DNA of 64,000 nucleotides from Adiantum capillus-veneris (taxonomy: Eukaryota > Streptophyta > Polypodiopsida > Polypodiales > Pteridaceae), in assembly GCA_014529385.2 (NCBI GenBank), contig CM043944.1, positions 80,694,384 to 80,758,383 on the forward strand, written 5' to 3'. Each line of letters opens with the position of its first letter. Position 1 is the first letter of the stretch. The translations under genes and the position numbers were made by a program. The notes beneath the pieces were generated by a model, which did no database searches, was not told the DNA's origin, and saw nothing but the letters and a program-made list of their open reading frames with translations. This document shows positions 45,656 through 58,514 of this stretch, piece after piece.

Positions 45656-45968
45656 ATGGCTCAGTTGGCTCGCCACCACCCCCGTACCCCTGCTCGTCCT
45701 CTTCCCCCACCCCATGTCACCATCCCCTCATCTCGGTCCCATGCTCTCTCGCACCCTCTCTGGCCAACCCACCGTCGTCACAACCTGGCTTTCACGGCCC
45801 CCGTCACTCACGCCACGCCTTGCATCACCCCTTGGCCCCAGTTGCATCACCCTCAGGCCATGCCTTGACCCCCCACGCTGCCATACACACACCCCCCCAC
45901 ACACACTCACCCTCCCTCTCTCACTCTCTCTCTCGCGGCCTCTCTGTCCGTATGAGCCAAAAATGATT

Positions 45969-46005
<37 letters not shown>
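45969..46005. repeat. (CT)n microsatellite in G 3' LTR
   Basis: About 18 CT units. The 5' LTR has only a short CT run at the same place (about 33391-33402). Confidence 0.9.
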
Positions 46006-46008
<3 letters not shown>

Positions 46009-46203
46009 CCCCCCCATACACGCACACACCTCACACACACACCCCGCCTCTCTTACCCTCCCCCCTCTCACTCTCTCTCGCCCTCTCAAAATGAACCTGC
46101 CATTACTTATACCCACACACCTCACACCACCCCCCGCACTGGTCGTTCACTCTCTCCCTCACTCTCTCTCACCCTCATAGCCCACCCAAACAGTAAAAAC
46201 GAC

Positions 46204-46313
<110 letters not shown>

Positions 46314-46982
46314 AACACATACATATACACACACTACACGCATAAGCACACGTACATAATCACATACGCACCAACAACGCACACACACGGCATGCACAAG
46401 AAGGAAGGAGGCAAAGAAGATTGACATTGACACATTGACAAACGAAGAAGGACGACGTCAAAAACACGCAATGGCAATAGCAAACAAAGAATGATGCCGA
46501 AGGCATGCCCCAGCCGGCACCGAAATTGATGAGCGCGCTCCCCCAATGCACCAGTGGAGTTTGCGATTCGCGGGCATCCCATCCACGACGAACTTCCTCA
46601 GTAACATCCGTAGGGTAATTCATTTTCTGTTTTCCAAGCCAAACTTTGTTTTAAGAAAAACCATTTGTATATTCCACCTCTCTGTAGGTGATGGTCACAA
46701 AGGCCCACCTAGGAGAATATCATTTTTTGATTTCCCCAAAACAAAGCACCAGTCAATCGCCCGGGATCCGGCTGCTTGCTTTGTCTCTCCAGCTTAGGTA
46801 CTTAAACCTAATTAGTTTATACTAAACTAAGTAGCCTGCACCTATAAAAATAAGCACTCAGAGGTCATTATCAGGACAGTCAACACTTGAACGAGAAGTC
46901 ATACACACATTGACTCCAAGGGTCCACTATGCATAGGAGTAGGATCTCTGCACACATGAATTTCCCTAGAGAATGCACTATA

Positions 46983-46986
<4 letters not shown>

Positions 46987-47051
<65 letters not shown>
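46987..47051. repeat. (CT)n microsatellite
   Basis: About 32 CT units with one TTT interruption. Confidence 0.95.
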
Positions 47052-47149
47052 AACAGTTTCCATGTCGCCAAAACGAAGGGTTTTGTAAATACCATCTTGA
47101 ATCAAGTTTGCCCTCACATTCTGAAGGGTTTTCATCTCCTCCGTGTACG

Positions 47150-47156
<7 letters not shown>

Positions 47157-47197
<41 letters not shown>
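47157..47197. repeat. (CT)n microsatellite
   Basis: About 20 CT units, 100 bp from the preceding array. Confidence 0.95.
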
Positions 47198-47199
<2 letters not shown>

Positions 47200-48284
47200 C
47201 TGCGGTGTGCTGTGTTAGTGTTATTTGAATCGCTGTTGTCCACGTCCTAGCCGCTCAAAGCTAGGTGGTGCCCCCTGTTCAGTCCCTGTGACGAGTTCTG
47301 TATGCATGGGCTTTGGGGTAGAGGCCGCTGGGGTCCGTTTTGAGCTGGCGCTTGTCACTAGGTAACTTTGCCTTGTTGGAGCCTCCGTTGTGGAAATATG
47401 ACGGAAGCACCATCGTGTAGCTTATGAGGTGTTATATAGAAAGTAACTCCCACCAATTTTTGATTTTGTCGAACAGAATGCCGTAAAGGCATATAAGCAT
47501 TTACATTAATGGCACAAACAAAGTGTACCTGAGTTTTCATTTTCATAAACAAAAACAATTAGTTGACCATGCCAACATTTGTACCGTACCAAGTACATGC
47601 CTTGCATGTACTTTTCTTAATACAACTGAATGACAATACCAATTGGTACCAATCATAGGTCTTTGCATGTCACCATTTAGAATAAGTGTCCACATTGTAG
47701 TCCAGCTTTAGGTACTATTATCCCATTAGTCATTCGTACCTGTTTCACTTGAAAACTCCAAGCAATTGCATAATTTTAAACCTTATTGAGATACTTACCT
47801 CCCTTGCATGTCAGACTCATGGACTTTGTCAAACCTGCAATTCCTATGACAAGTCGAATGCTTTCATGATTGTTGTACATTCACTGTCATGTTGCACCTT
47901 GCACGTTCTACATCTTGCATGGTCCATGTATGCAACCCGGACCACCTTCTGCTGCTATATTGTGGGAGCAGACCCTTAGGGTGGCCTTAGGGAACCCTAA
48001 GGGCTCCCAAATCATTTTAAAAATGTAAAAATAGTGTGTTGATGGAGGGCCTACAATGCCGAGGGAGAGAGAAGACAATGACGGGGTCTACAAGCCTCAA
48101 GGGCATATGCCCATGTGTTGAAAAACCTTCCCTACTGCAGCGCGAGCCCATCGAGCCTACTTGCGGGCGATTTTGTGGAATTCGATCCCGGCCCTCCTTC
48201 CATGCAAGCGGTCGTTCCTGCAGTCTCCTTTTGGCTCTGTAGGGACAATTGCCCACGACCATGCCTTGCATGACACAAGCTCGC

Positions 48285-48289
<5 letters not shown>

Positions 48290-48376
<87 letters not shown>
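48290..48376. repeat. (GA)n microsatellite in X leader
   Basis: About 43 GA units. Confidence 0.95.
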
Positions 48377-48378
<2 letters not shown>

Positions 48379-48429
48379 TGCCTTCCAAAGCTACAGTTTT
48401 TCCCTTCCTCCATAGCTCCTTCCTTCCCC

Positions 48430-48441
48430 GCTCTGATACCA
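48430..48441 (-). other. Primer binding site of the second X copy
   Basis: On the minus strand TGGTATCAGAGC, exact tRNA-iMet complement. Confidence 0.8.
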
Positions 48442-48442
48442 A

Positions 48443-48546
48443 TATAAGGACTGGGAATATAGACATGCTCATAGCCCTATATTGCATGTGTATCCGTAGG
48501 CCCTTGGCCAGGGCCGTGCTCTCCCAGTCCTACCCTTGGCATGACA
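48443..48546 (-). repeat. 5' LTR of the second X copy
   Basis: TGTCATGCCAAGGGTAGGAC start is shared with X. Similar to 32966-33129 with an internal gap. Confidence 0.7.
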
Positions 48547-48841
48547 GGAGATAGACAAGTGCAACATGCTCATAATGCGGGCTATGGTGAACAAGGAGGT
48601 GGGGACAAGGGTATAGAGCCTCGTCGAGGACCATTTGTGGTTGCACATGGGGTAGAGCAGGGGCTAAAGTGCAGGTCATAAGAAGGAAAGTAAAGCTTGT
48701 AGCTTGCTTCGAGCAACACTCTTGCCCAAAAATCCATCTCGAGCTTCTCGATAGCACTGTTTCCATCCCAACAGCTCCCTTGCGTCCCCAATAAACCACT
48801 TTGATTAAGTGTCTTGCCCAAAAAATCCACAATTGTGTGGG

Positions 48842-48878
<37 letters not shown>

Positions 48879-49559
48879 CCCTCCGAATATGATCACTTGT
48901 CGGGTGTTGTGTGAGGAGATCACTGACTAGCACGTGCTGATAGCAGTTATTTGGAATAAAACTGCCACCATTGGATTTTGTGGAAATTCTTAGTATTTTA
49001 TGGTTCATTTATAAGTTGCAATGTAGATAGTTATTTACTGCTATATTGAGCTCTTTACGAGCCATGAATATTTTATGCCCAAGTGTGAACTGATGTAAAT
49101 CATTTTTGAGCACGAACTTGTCTATAAATAAAATACGTGCAAGAGGGACATGCCCACTCTTGCACGCACCCAATGCCTATGACCATTCTTCTCTCCTCTC
49201 CTCTCTTATCTCTCATTGTGCCAGTATAGCACTCCGCTTTAGGAGGTGCACTTGCACTCGCTCTCCTACACTCTCTCGTTCTTTGTCTCTTACTTATTGT
49301 GTATCGCTTGATTATGTGCAAAGTTGGTGTATCAGGTATGCAACATTTTTTATTATTTATGTTAGTTTGTAGATTTGGGATATTTTGCAGGTTCGTTGTC
49401 CTTTTGCATGTAGCATATGCAGATGAGTATGATATGATCGATGAGGAAGAAGATGTGGACACAAATTCTATACAATTTCTCATGCAAAGTGTGATGATAT
49501 ATGCATTGTATCCTCACTCAAGTTCTTCTCAGAGGAGTTTTACAAGGATGAATGGATGC
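48547..49559. other. Intergenic with CT array and TATA-hairpin segment
   Basis: No gene recognised. A CT array is at 48845-48876. CTATAAATAAAAT (49122-49134) stands directly before a hairpin (49137-49165), possibly the promoter and R start of the gypsy LTR whose integrase follows (inference). Confidence 0.35.
49137..49165. repeat. Perfect 9-bp-arm hairpin
   Basis: GTGCAAGAG pairs with CTCTTGCAC around an 11-nt loop GGACATGCCCA, in which GG and CC can extend the stem. Confidence 0.75.
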
Positions 49560-50815
49560 TCATAGGTCACTCTCTGAGTACTTTACAAAAGCAAGCTGAT
49601 TGGACCAAAGCAGAATTCAAAAGGATCAGAAAGAAAGCATATGGATACTTCTTGAGGTATGGATACCTATGGAAACATCCTAAAAGAATAGATGGGACTC
49701 CATTGTGAGTAGTATGTGATAAGGCTACTCAACTCAAAATTATCAAATAGCTTCATGAAAGCCTATATGCTGGACATCTAGGTGTATGGGCTACTTTTTC
49801 CAAAGTGAAAGAAAGATATTGGTGGAAAGGCATGTATAAGGATGTAGCACATTTTGTGGAGTCCTGTGTCACATGCCAAATGTATTCCAATGTACGCCAT
49901 TATGATGGTTTGCATCCTACATACCCATTAGCCATGCACTATAAATGGGTTGTTGATCTAGTCGCAATGCCTTTAGGACTTTGGCAAATGAGATACTCGG
50001 TACTTGCACGAGAAGACTAGTGGAAGGGCATGCATTGAGGAAAAAAACTACAGAAGCTGTTTGTAATTTTTTTCTTGTAGATGTAATTTCCTGCTATGGT
50101 TGTGTGGGAAAGATAGTTGCTGATAGAGGTGAGTTAGATGCAGATGAATCAAGGGATTTTTTTACAAGAATTGGTATCAAGCTAGCCTTGACCTGTGCTT
50201 ATAATCTAGAGGGAAATGGGAAAAGTGAAATTCTCGTATCGTCAAAGCTTTGGCGAAGGCATGCAAAGATAAAATGCGTGAATTGCCAAGGTTGCTACCA
50301 TATGCATTATGGACTGACCATACAATTCATAGCTCAGTGACTGGTTACATGCCTATTGAATTGATGTATGATCAGAAGCTAGTCATGGCAATTGAGGATG
50401 TAGTTCCTACTTGGAACATGTTACCTTGGGAAGATGGTGTAAGCAGGGAAAATCTACTTGCATTGCGCATAAGGCAATTGGAAAGAAGGCAGGAAGACAT
50501 AGAGACTACAAAATCTTGATTGAAGAATGCAAGACTAAAGGATCAAGATAGGTTTGATAAAAGACATAGGCTTCGACCAAAGCCTATTGAAGAGGGTGAT
50601 TGGGTCCTAATGTATGAAGTAGCCTTAACAACCAACACACCACACAAAGAAAGTTTGCAAAAAGGTGGTTTGGTCCATATGTTCTCAAACATGTGCATGG
50701 AAATGCTTCATATACCTTGAGGGAGCTCGATGGAATAGAGCTCAAAATTCCCATAGCAAGCTAAAGAATCAAGATGTTCAAGAGGAGACATGATGATGAT
50801 CCTTTTGATTCATAA
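49560..50815 (+). pseudogene. Ty3/gypsy integrase remnant (second gypsy)
   Basis: LHESLYAGHLGVWATFSKVKERYWW and CVTCQMYS form the H-H-C-C finger. VVDLVAMPLGLWQMRYSVLARED, CYGCVGKIVADRGELDADES and AYNLEGNGKSE give the D,D,E regions in shifted frames. Then follow LPYALWTDHTIHSSVTGYMPIELMY and the C-terminal RFDKRHRLRPKPIEEGDWVLMYE. Stops near 49707, 49750, 50018 and 50518, and a frame shift at about 50240, break it. It belongs to a different gypsy lineage from element G. RT and LTRs were not located. Confidence 0.8.
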
Positions 50816-50931
50816 CAAAGTGATGGTGAAGAACCTAATGACATTGCCATGGATGAGGATGAAGAAGCAAAGGATGATCTTCTCAACTTTGTAGAATATG
50901 AAAATGACTTCCAAATATTTGTGGATCTTAA
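50816..50931 (+). pseudogene. Acidic tail following the gypsy integrase remnant
   Basis: A readable acidic stretch (GEEPNDIAMDEDEEAKDDLLNFVEYE) continues to the TIR element, which appears to be inserted in it. Confidence 0.4.
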
Positions 50932-52271
50932 CACTAGGTTGGTAAAGGGACACTTTCATGTCCTGGGACACTTTTATGTCCTATTAAGTGACCATTTTCC
51001 TTGAATTATGTCAAGAGTTTCAAAATGGAATTTGAGGTGCTATCTGTCTAGAAATTTGTCTCATGAGTTGAAAAAAACTTGACTTTTTTTTTTTGGAATA
51101 TCAATTCCATCTTTAACCTTGTCCTTGCACAACATTTCACAACCTAAACTGTGTGAAAAAACGGGTCCTGTTTTTGGCTTTTTTCAACTTTTTGCAACTA
51201 TACCACTCTAGAATTCATGTTTGTGAGGTCTAGAATGCTAGAGAACTATGTTTAGTAGTCCTCAACATGTCCTGATGCTTCTAGGGAGAAATAAATGTTA
51301 AAGTTGTAAGTAATGACCAAATTACAAAAATTGTCAATCCTGTTTTTTAGCCAATTTTAGCTCTTCTATGATTTTTTTGGTGGCTTTCATGATATCCAAA
51401 TGCAGTTTTGATTTTCTATGTCGCATATTGTAACGTAAAGCTAATATTCCTTGATTTTTGGGGCACCTAATAACCTATTTTGCATAGTAGACAACGATGG
51501 TTGATTTTTTCAATTATAGAAGAAAACAAAACATTCTAGTATATCAAGTATATCTTTTTCAGTATTGTTAGTTTCTTGTGACAACTACATGCATTTTGTA
51601 GGTAGTAACCATATCTAGTCATAAGGATCAAATTTGGCTAGATATTGAATAGTTTCTATGGGATTCTACAACTCATAATGTTGAACCTAGTTTTTTCATG
51701 TTTGCTGTATTTAGCACTTCATCTTTGTCCCCAAGATTCCCCTTGGTAAGAGATGTATTATTCTTTTGACATGCTCCATGGCTCCTTATGAACCTAAAGG
51801 ACAATAGGGAATTAAGAAAACATGCATATATTATTTGTATTGAGCGTCGCTATAGAAACTTTGATGATAGGTTTGCAGATTGGTAAAAATTCAAGTTTTT
51901 GTACCTATTTCTTTTGGCAAAACAAAAAATAGTGAGTGAGATGCAATCATGTGTTCTGATCACCAACCCATTGAAGTTAACTAGGGAATTCATCTCAAGT
52001 CCTACAAAAATCCCTAATCTTATTTTTATGCAACAAAATGTAAGAAATGACTGTTTTGATGAAAATGTACTAGTCCATCAACTTTGGAGGCTTGGTCTGA
52101 CCAAAAGATGAGAAATTTTACAAGTTTCTTATTTTTTCCATGTGTAGTAGGCCTTGAACTATAACCTCATGAAAGGATTTTACAAAATGAGTGGATCTAC
52201 TATGGTTGTGGAGGTTTTTTTCAAAACCTTGAAAGGACACTTTTATGTCCTGTTAGGTTACCAACCTAGTG
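50932..52271. mobile_element. 1.34-kb non-coding TIR element
   Basis: Inverted ends CACTAGGTTGGTAA (left) and TTACCAACCTAGTG (right) are perfect, and with flanks CTTAA/TTAAG the match is 19 bp. TTAA stands on both sides (50928-50931 and 52272-52275). Subterminal GGACACTTTTATGTCC palindromes occur twice on the left and once on the right. The interior has no transposase. TTAA suggests piggyBac-type, while the CACTA ends suggest En/Spm; unresolved. Confidence 0.7.
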
Positions 52272-52299
52272 TTAAGGAAAATTAAACCTACATAAGCAA

Positions 52300-55200
52300 A
52301 ATGTTGGCACATGCCAGTGGATGTGCAGGTTTAGAGGGGGTGGATAGCGTGAAATAAAAACATTCACCTCACTTTTTACACATTTTGATGCATGGAAATA
52401 AAAGCAATCGTGTACATATTGTGATATATGCTGAAGAGGCTACTAAGGTCGCTATCATATACATACCTATCTGGGAGGTCGTGGCCCTGGATGTGGCACC
52501 TTTGCGTGCTTTTCTACTTGATATAATGCCTAATTTGGTTTTTTGATGTACATATTTCAAGCATTTCATGGTGGCACACTCGTCCCACCTATAAATATTG
52601 ATGCGAGAAAAAACTGTTGAAAATAACAACTAACAAGCGTCGTTGCAAAATTGTATGATAAGTGATCCAAAATGGAATATTGATGAAAAATGATGCATAT
52701 CTATGCTTTTTATGCTTATGCAAGTTATCCCACAAATTTAAGGAAGTTTTTGACTTCCTTTGGGATTTTTTGCATTAAAAATGGTCTTTTTTGGATAAAA
52801 ATGACATGACAATAGCCTAGTTTTGGTCCAAAGTGGAAAAATGGCCTAAACATTGACGTGTCAATTGAAAATTCTGTGGGAAAGAGAGAGAAGATTTCTT
52901 TTTAGTGAAAAAAACTTGCAATTTTTCTCTACTATGCAATAGCTTCCATGGTTGTGCAATCTCTGTGTGCTGCAGTCCCGCCTCTTCGCAATCTTGTATC
53001 TTTGCTTGTGAGGGAGTGAATTAGGGTTTCCCCTTATCAAAATGGTGTGTGGGATTTAATTTAGAAGCTCTTAAATCTCTACAAAATCAGAAAATCGTTG
53101 CCATGAAGGTGGAAGCTCGTGTATTCCTTTCAATTGTTTGATGTTACAACTATGTAATTGGGGGCGAGGCTACATGATACCCTGAAAGAGATTTGGTTTT
53201 TTATTGGGATTTGTGCTTGTATGAGCATTGAAGTTTCATGGCTGAAAGTTTAGTTTTCTTAATTGCTCTTTTTAAGTGAAATTGAATGTGAATTGGTGAA
53301 CTTTCATCACGAACTCACCTACGAAAACAAGAAGATCCCAAGCACAATAGGGGAGAGGGTTTGTGACTGACTTGTCATGAAAGACAATTAGATTCAATTT
53401 TTAGTAAGTTTTTGATCATAAATGCTTTTTCTTAAAACTCAACACACAAACAACTCAAAACCAGAGTTTTGCACCTTCCCAGCTAGACCGCACACATCCG
53501 GACATGTCGGAGGATGTGAAGGGTTCAGGGGGGGGTGGATGTCGTGCCGTGGCACATACTTAGTGTGAAATAAAAACATTCACATCACTTTTGACACATT
53601 GTGATGCATGGAAAAAGCAATCGTGTACATATTGTGATATATGCTGAAGCGGCTACTAAGGTCGCTATCATGTACATACCTATCCGAGGAGTTATGGCCC
53701 TGGATGTGGCACCTTTGTGTGTTTTCCCACTTGATAAGATGCCTAATTTGGTTTTGTGATGTACATATTTCAAGCGTTTCATGGTGGCATACTCATCTCG
53801 CCTATAAAGATTGATGCGAGAAAAAATTGTAAAAGATAACAGCTAACATGAGTCGTTGCAAAATTCCATTTTGATGAAAAATGATGCATATCTATGCTTA
53901 TGCAAGTGATCCCATAAGTTTAGGGATTTTTTTGACACCCTTTGGGATTTTTTGCATAAAAAATGGTTTTTTTTGGGTAAAAAATGACTTGAAAATAGAC
54001 CAATTTTTGGTCGAAAGTTAAAAAATGGCTTAAAAATTAACACATTGGCTGAAAATGCCGCGGGGAAGAGAGAGAAGGCTTCTTTTTAGTGAAAAAACTT
54101 GCAATTTTTCTCTACTATGCAATAGCTTCCATGGTTGTCCAATCTATGTGTGTTGTAGTCCCGCCTCTTTGCAATCTTGTATCTAAGCTTGTGAGGGAGT
54201 GAATTAGGGTTTCCCCTTATCAAAATGGTGTGTGGGATTCAATTTAGAAGCTCTTAAATCTCTGCAAAATAAAAAAATCATTGCGGTGAGGTGGAAGCTC
54301 GTGTATTCCTTTCAATTGTTTGACGTTACGACTATATAATTGGGGGCGAGGCTACATGATACCATAAAAGAGTTTGGTTTTTGATTGGGATTTGTACTTG
54401 TATGAGCATTGAAGATTCATGGATGAAAGTTTAGTGTTCTTAATTTCTCTTTTTAAGTGAAATTGAATGTGAATTGGTGAACCTTTCATCACGAACTCAC
54501 CTAGGAAACAAGCAGATCCGAAGCACAATAGGGGAGAGGGTTTGTGATTGTCTTGTCACAAACGGTCTTAGATTTTCAGTCATCTTCAAAAAGAGAGTTG
54601 TTGATTTTCCATAAACACTTTTTCTTATATTTTTTGCGACTCTCATCACGAACTCTCACAGCCAGAGGTTTTGCACCTTCCTAGCTAGACCGCACATATC
54701 CCAACATGCCAGAGGATGTGCACGTTCAGAGGGGGTGGATGTCATGCCGTGGAACTATGTAGTGTGAAATAAAAACATTCACCTCACTTTTGACACATTT
54801 TGATGCATGGAAGTAAAAGCAATCATGTATATATTGTGATATATGCTGAAGCGGCTACTAAGGTCGGCCGATATCATGTACATACCTATTCAGGGAGTTG
54901 TGGCCCTGGATGTGGTGCCTTTGCGTGTTTTTCCACTTGATAAGATGCTTAATTTGATTTGGTGATGTACATATCTTAAGTGTTTTATGGTGGCACACTC
55001 ATCTTGCCTGTAAAGGTTGATGCGGGAAAAAATTGTCGAAAATAACAGCTAACAGGCGTTGTCGCAAAATTGTATGGAAAGTGATCCAAAATAGAGTACT
55101 GATAAGAAATGTTTCATATCTATGTTTTTTATTCTTATTCAAGTGATCACACAAATTTAGGGATTTGTTTGACTCCGTTTGGGTTTTTTCGCAAAAAAAA

Positions 55201-55520
55201 TGGTATTTTTCGGTAAAAAATGAGCTGAAAATGGCCTAGTTTTGGTCCAAAGTGTTAATTGCTCTTTTTAAGTGAAATTGAATGTGAATGGGTGAACCTT
55301 TCATCAAAAAATCACCTACAAAATCAAGTAGATTCCAAGCACAATAGGGGAGAGGGTTTGTGACTGTCTTGTCACAAACGCTCTTAGATTTTCAGTCATC
55401 TTTAGAAAAAGAGTTGGCAATTTTCCATAAACGTTTTTTCTTAAAGTGTTTGTGACTCTCATCACAAAATCCAATAGCCAGAGTTTTGCACCTTCCCAGC
55501 TAGACCGCACACATTCTGAA
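52300..55520. repeat. Three-unit ~1.2-kb tandem array
   Basis: The phrase GTGAAATAAAAACATTCAC recurs near 52350, 53560 and 54765 (spacing ~1.19 and ~1.20 kb). Each unit ends TTTTGCACCTTCCCAGCTAGACCGCACA. Unit 3 has an internal deletion near 55255. Minus-strand short frames are alike in units but unrecognised. The unit end resembles 61645-61695 elsewhere in the window. Possibly tandem LTRs or a satellite. Confidence 0.8.
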
Positions 55521-55589
55521 AACGTATGGATTTCAAACGGGTACCAATGTACATTGAAATGGTTGAGCAAAACTTATGGATGACAAAGT

Positions 55590-58040
55590 TTCAATATGAA
55601 GCACCATTGTGAACTAAATGGGAATCTTTCAACAAAGTTCTTTGTTCTTGTGCCGAAGAGTGCTTTGCCATAAAGCATGTCCATGGTATCAACAAAGATA
55701 GATCATGCAAAAGGTGGTTTGCTAAAGAATGTCAAGATGCTCAAAAGTCCTTGATAAAGCTTGATGCATCTATGGACAAAGACAACTTGTCAAAGTCATT
55801 TGCATACATACAAAGCATTGATTCAGAAGAAGAGAAGAAGATGGGAAGTAAAGCAACAAATTTTTCAAGTCCAAGAAAAGGCACGTGTATGTGGAAGATT
55901 TTGGAGAAACTTGAGGGACAAGCGGGTTGAAAATTTTGATAACTTGAGTCTTGTGGATATGTACACACATTGTAGGCAACTATATGAGCAACCAAATGCT
56001 AGAAAAATGTCAATATATGGTTCACTTCCATAAAGCCCACATGCATGTGGAAGATTTTGGAGAAACTTGAGGGGTAAGCGGGTTGAGAATTTTGGTAACT
56101 TTAGTCTTGTGGATATGTACACACATTGTAGGCAACTATATGAGCAACCAAATGCTAAAAATGCCATTTTAGGGTTCATTCCCATAAATCCCTTTTTCTT
56201 TACTATTGAGGATGTGTGCGGTGGGCTTGAAAAATTAGCAAACCACAAAGTGAGAAATCTTCAAGGTATCAAGCGAGAAATGATTAAATGGACGGGAGAT
56301 TTCACACATGAGTGGATGTGTGATATCTTCAACCTTGCACTTCAACATGGTATGCCTTATAATTGGAGTACTAATTGGGTCAAGCCTACGCATAAAGGAA
56401 GGGATGTAAAGATGTAAACAACCACCGGACTACAACGATTGGGTCTCTTATAAAAAAGTTGTTTGGGTGCATAATGGAGATGAAATTGAGCGATTAGGCC
56501 GAAGAGAATGACAAGAGTGCAAAAGGACAAGCGGGTTTTTGTCGATGCCATAGCACCATTGATCATCTTGTCACTCTTTGTGTTCTTATGGAGGAAAGTC
56601 GATTGAAAGGCAGCGATTGTATTGTTGTTTTGTGGACTTTAAGAAAGCCTTTGATATGATTCCACGTAACAATTTGTGGAGAAGGATGGAAGAACTCCAA
56701 GTGCCAAGTGAGTTTAGGCTTGCGATTTCTCAAATCTATGAGAAGGTGATGAGTCAATTGCACATGGGAAGAGGAATTTTGAAAAAAATTGCAAGCACTT
56801 TTGGGGTTAAACAAGGATTTCCATTGTCACCAACTCTCTTTAGTCTATGCATCGATTAATTGAAACAAATGGTACTTGACTTTATGCAAGAAGAAGGCAT
56901 TGAGGAGGTCACTATTTGCAATGTGCTAATCATGCTTTTGTTGTATGCGGATGATGTAGTGCTTCTAACACACACTTTAGAAGATGCACAAAAGCTTATG
57001 GTTGTCCTTGAGAACCTTTGCTTGCATAGTGGACTGATTGTGAATTAATCCAAAACAAAGGTTATGCTTGTGAAAACCAACCATAAGGAGAAGCCATGCA
57101 TTGTGTACAACAATGAGGCATTTGAAGTTGTTGAGAGATTTAAGTACCTTGGCCTTGAGGTTCCGGCCAATCACAAGTGGCATGAATGTGCTATGTGTCA
57201 TTTGGAAGTGGGAAAGAGAGCATACTATGGCTTTGAGAACATGTGTGATGTGGGAAACATCGAGTGTTGGGTTCTCAAGAAGTACCTTTTTGACACATTG
57301 GTTACATTGGTTCTTCTTTATGAAGTGTGGGGTGGAAGCATCTAAAAGTCCACTTGGAAAGAGTTTGAGAATGTCCAAAAGCATTTTCTTACAAGATTTC
57401 TCCAAGTAAAGACACAAACACCATATATGCTCTTTCTTCTTGAGTCCAGATCTCTTCCAATTGAGGTCATGGACATGGAAAGGTTTGTGGAGTACATGAT
57501 AAAGATGCATCAAAACCCCTCACATCGACTTCCTACAATTGCATGGGAAGCAAGAAAAAGATGCATCAAAGAAAGATCTTGAGCATGGGATGGTTGCAAG
57601 ACATAAAGAAGTGGTTTGGGAGATGGGATGCATTACACTTGCTACATGATGCCTCAATTGACTCTCAAGTGAATGAAACTTTTCTACAACGCCAATGTAA
57701 TATGGCTTGGGAGGAATCTGGTGGGTCACACTTCACACATTACACCATTTATATTTCCCCAAACTACAAAACCATGTTCTTTGCTGAAAGGGGAAACTGT
57801 ACTCACACTTACATGCTTGAGCCTATCCCCTTGTCACTGATACGCACTATTGTAGCCATTCGGCTTAGCTCCCACTCCCTTCGATGTGAGACAGGGTGTT
57901 GGGGCAATCGAGAAGGGTCAAATTGGTTGTGCACATTATGCTCAGTGCAAGTTCGAGAGTCTGAGTATCACACACTACTGGGTGCTCAACTTTTGGTCAC
58001 AACGGAACTTGGCTCCCTCACATTTTTATCCATGACTTAG
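55590..58040 (+). pseudogene. Non-LTR (LINE) retrotransposon RT remnant
   Basis: In order: KRWFAKECQDAQKSL (about 55710), VRNLQGIKREMIKWTGDFTH, NWSTNWVKPTHKGRD, CFVDFKKAFDMIPRNNLWRR (RT A motif, catalytic Asp), GVKQGFPLSPTLFSLCID (B), LLLYADDVVLLT (C, YADD) and VERFKYLGLEV (thumb). Stops interrupt it near 55617, 56415, 56858 and 57047, and frames change several times. The C-terminal part after VWGGSI is heavily decayed to ~58040. No endonuclease domain is recognised upstream, so the copy is 5'-truncated. Confidence 0.8.
55891..56156. repeat. 156-bp-period duplication in the LINE
   Basis: GTGGAAGATTTTGGAGAAAC starts two ~110-bp near-identical copies at 55891 and 56047. The period is 52 codons, so it is in frame and duplicates the peptide DMYTHCRQLYEQPNA. 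Confidence 0.9.
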
Positions 58041-58500
58041 ACCTACACACTTTCCTCTCCCAACCACAATGTGGGCTCTCCGTTGTGACTCAATTTTGGA
58101 GCATCAAGAGTCACTCATCAGCCACACACACACTGCAACACATGTAACTTTGGTCCCATAGATCTTATTTGACCTCCGAGGTTGATAATTGATCCTATAA
58201 ATATCATGGCCAAGGGTATATATAGGGCATGATTATGTGGTGAGTTGTATGTGTGAGTCCCCTCTGCCTTAGACATATAGAAGAGACTTTGCCAGATTTT
58301 TCTCGTGAGTCCCCTAGTTTGCTTATTGTACTCTTTCGTATTGACATTGCAGTGATTTTGCTGAGTTTTAGGTTGAGATTTTGATCTTTGAATAGGGGAT
58401 ACTTTGCCAAAAATTTTACAATTTTTTTGCCATAAATCTCTAGTCTCACGTTCTTGCATTTGCTCTTGTCAGTTATAGCTAGAACTTTTGAGAAAGAAGA
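58041..58500. other. LINE 3' flank, no gene recognised
   Basis: Non-coding or decayed; no motif recognised. Confidence 0.4.
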
Positions 58501-58514
58501 GTATTTATCAAGAA

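Larger units (their letters stand above)
46752..48029. other. Intergenic, no gene recognised
   Basis: Contains two CT arrays and AT-rich sequence. The stretch 47560-47960 is rich in GCATGT-type words (CCTTGCATGT). No family match. Confidence 0.45.
48030..48546 (-). mobile_element. Partial second copy of element X (5' end)
   Basis: Minus strand: LTR 48443-48546, primer site 48430-48441, then a long GA/CT array, the same order as in X at 32.8-33.1 kb. The LTR is shorter (~104 bp; the CCTATATATAGG part is missing). Extent to the left is unknown and no 3' LTR was found. Confidence 0.6.

Noticed and set aside
46899-47243. Long SLSLSL or RERERE open frames over CT/GA arrays (also near 18.5, 23.8, 26.7, 32.8, 33.6, 46.2, 48.3 kb)
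   Set aside because: Dinucleotide repeats have no stops in several frames; these are artefacts, not genes.
48427-48442. Genuine tRNA-Met gene suggested by GCTCTGATACCA
   Set aside because: Only the 12-base primer-site complement is present, at an LTR edge; no cloverleaf.
52300-55520. CRISPR-like array
   Set aside because: Units are ~1.2 kb and near-identical throughout, with no short direct repeat plus unique spacers; the context is a plant genome.
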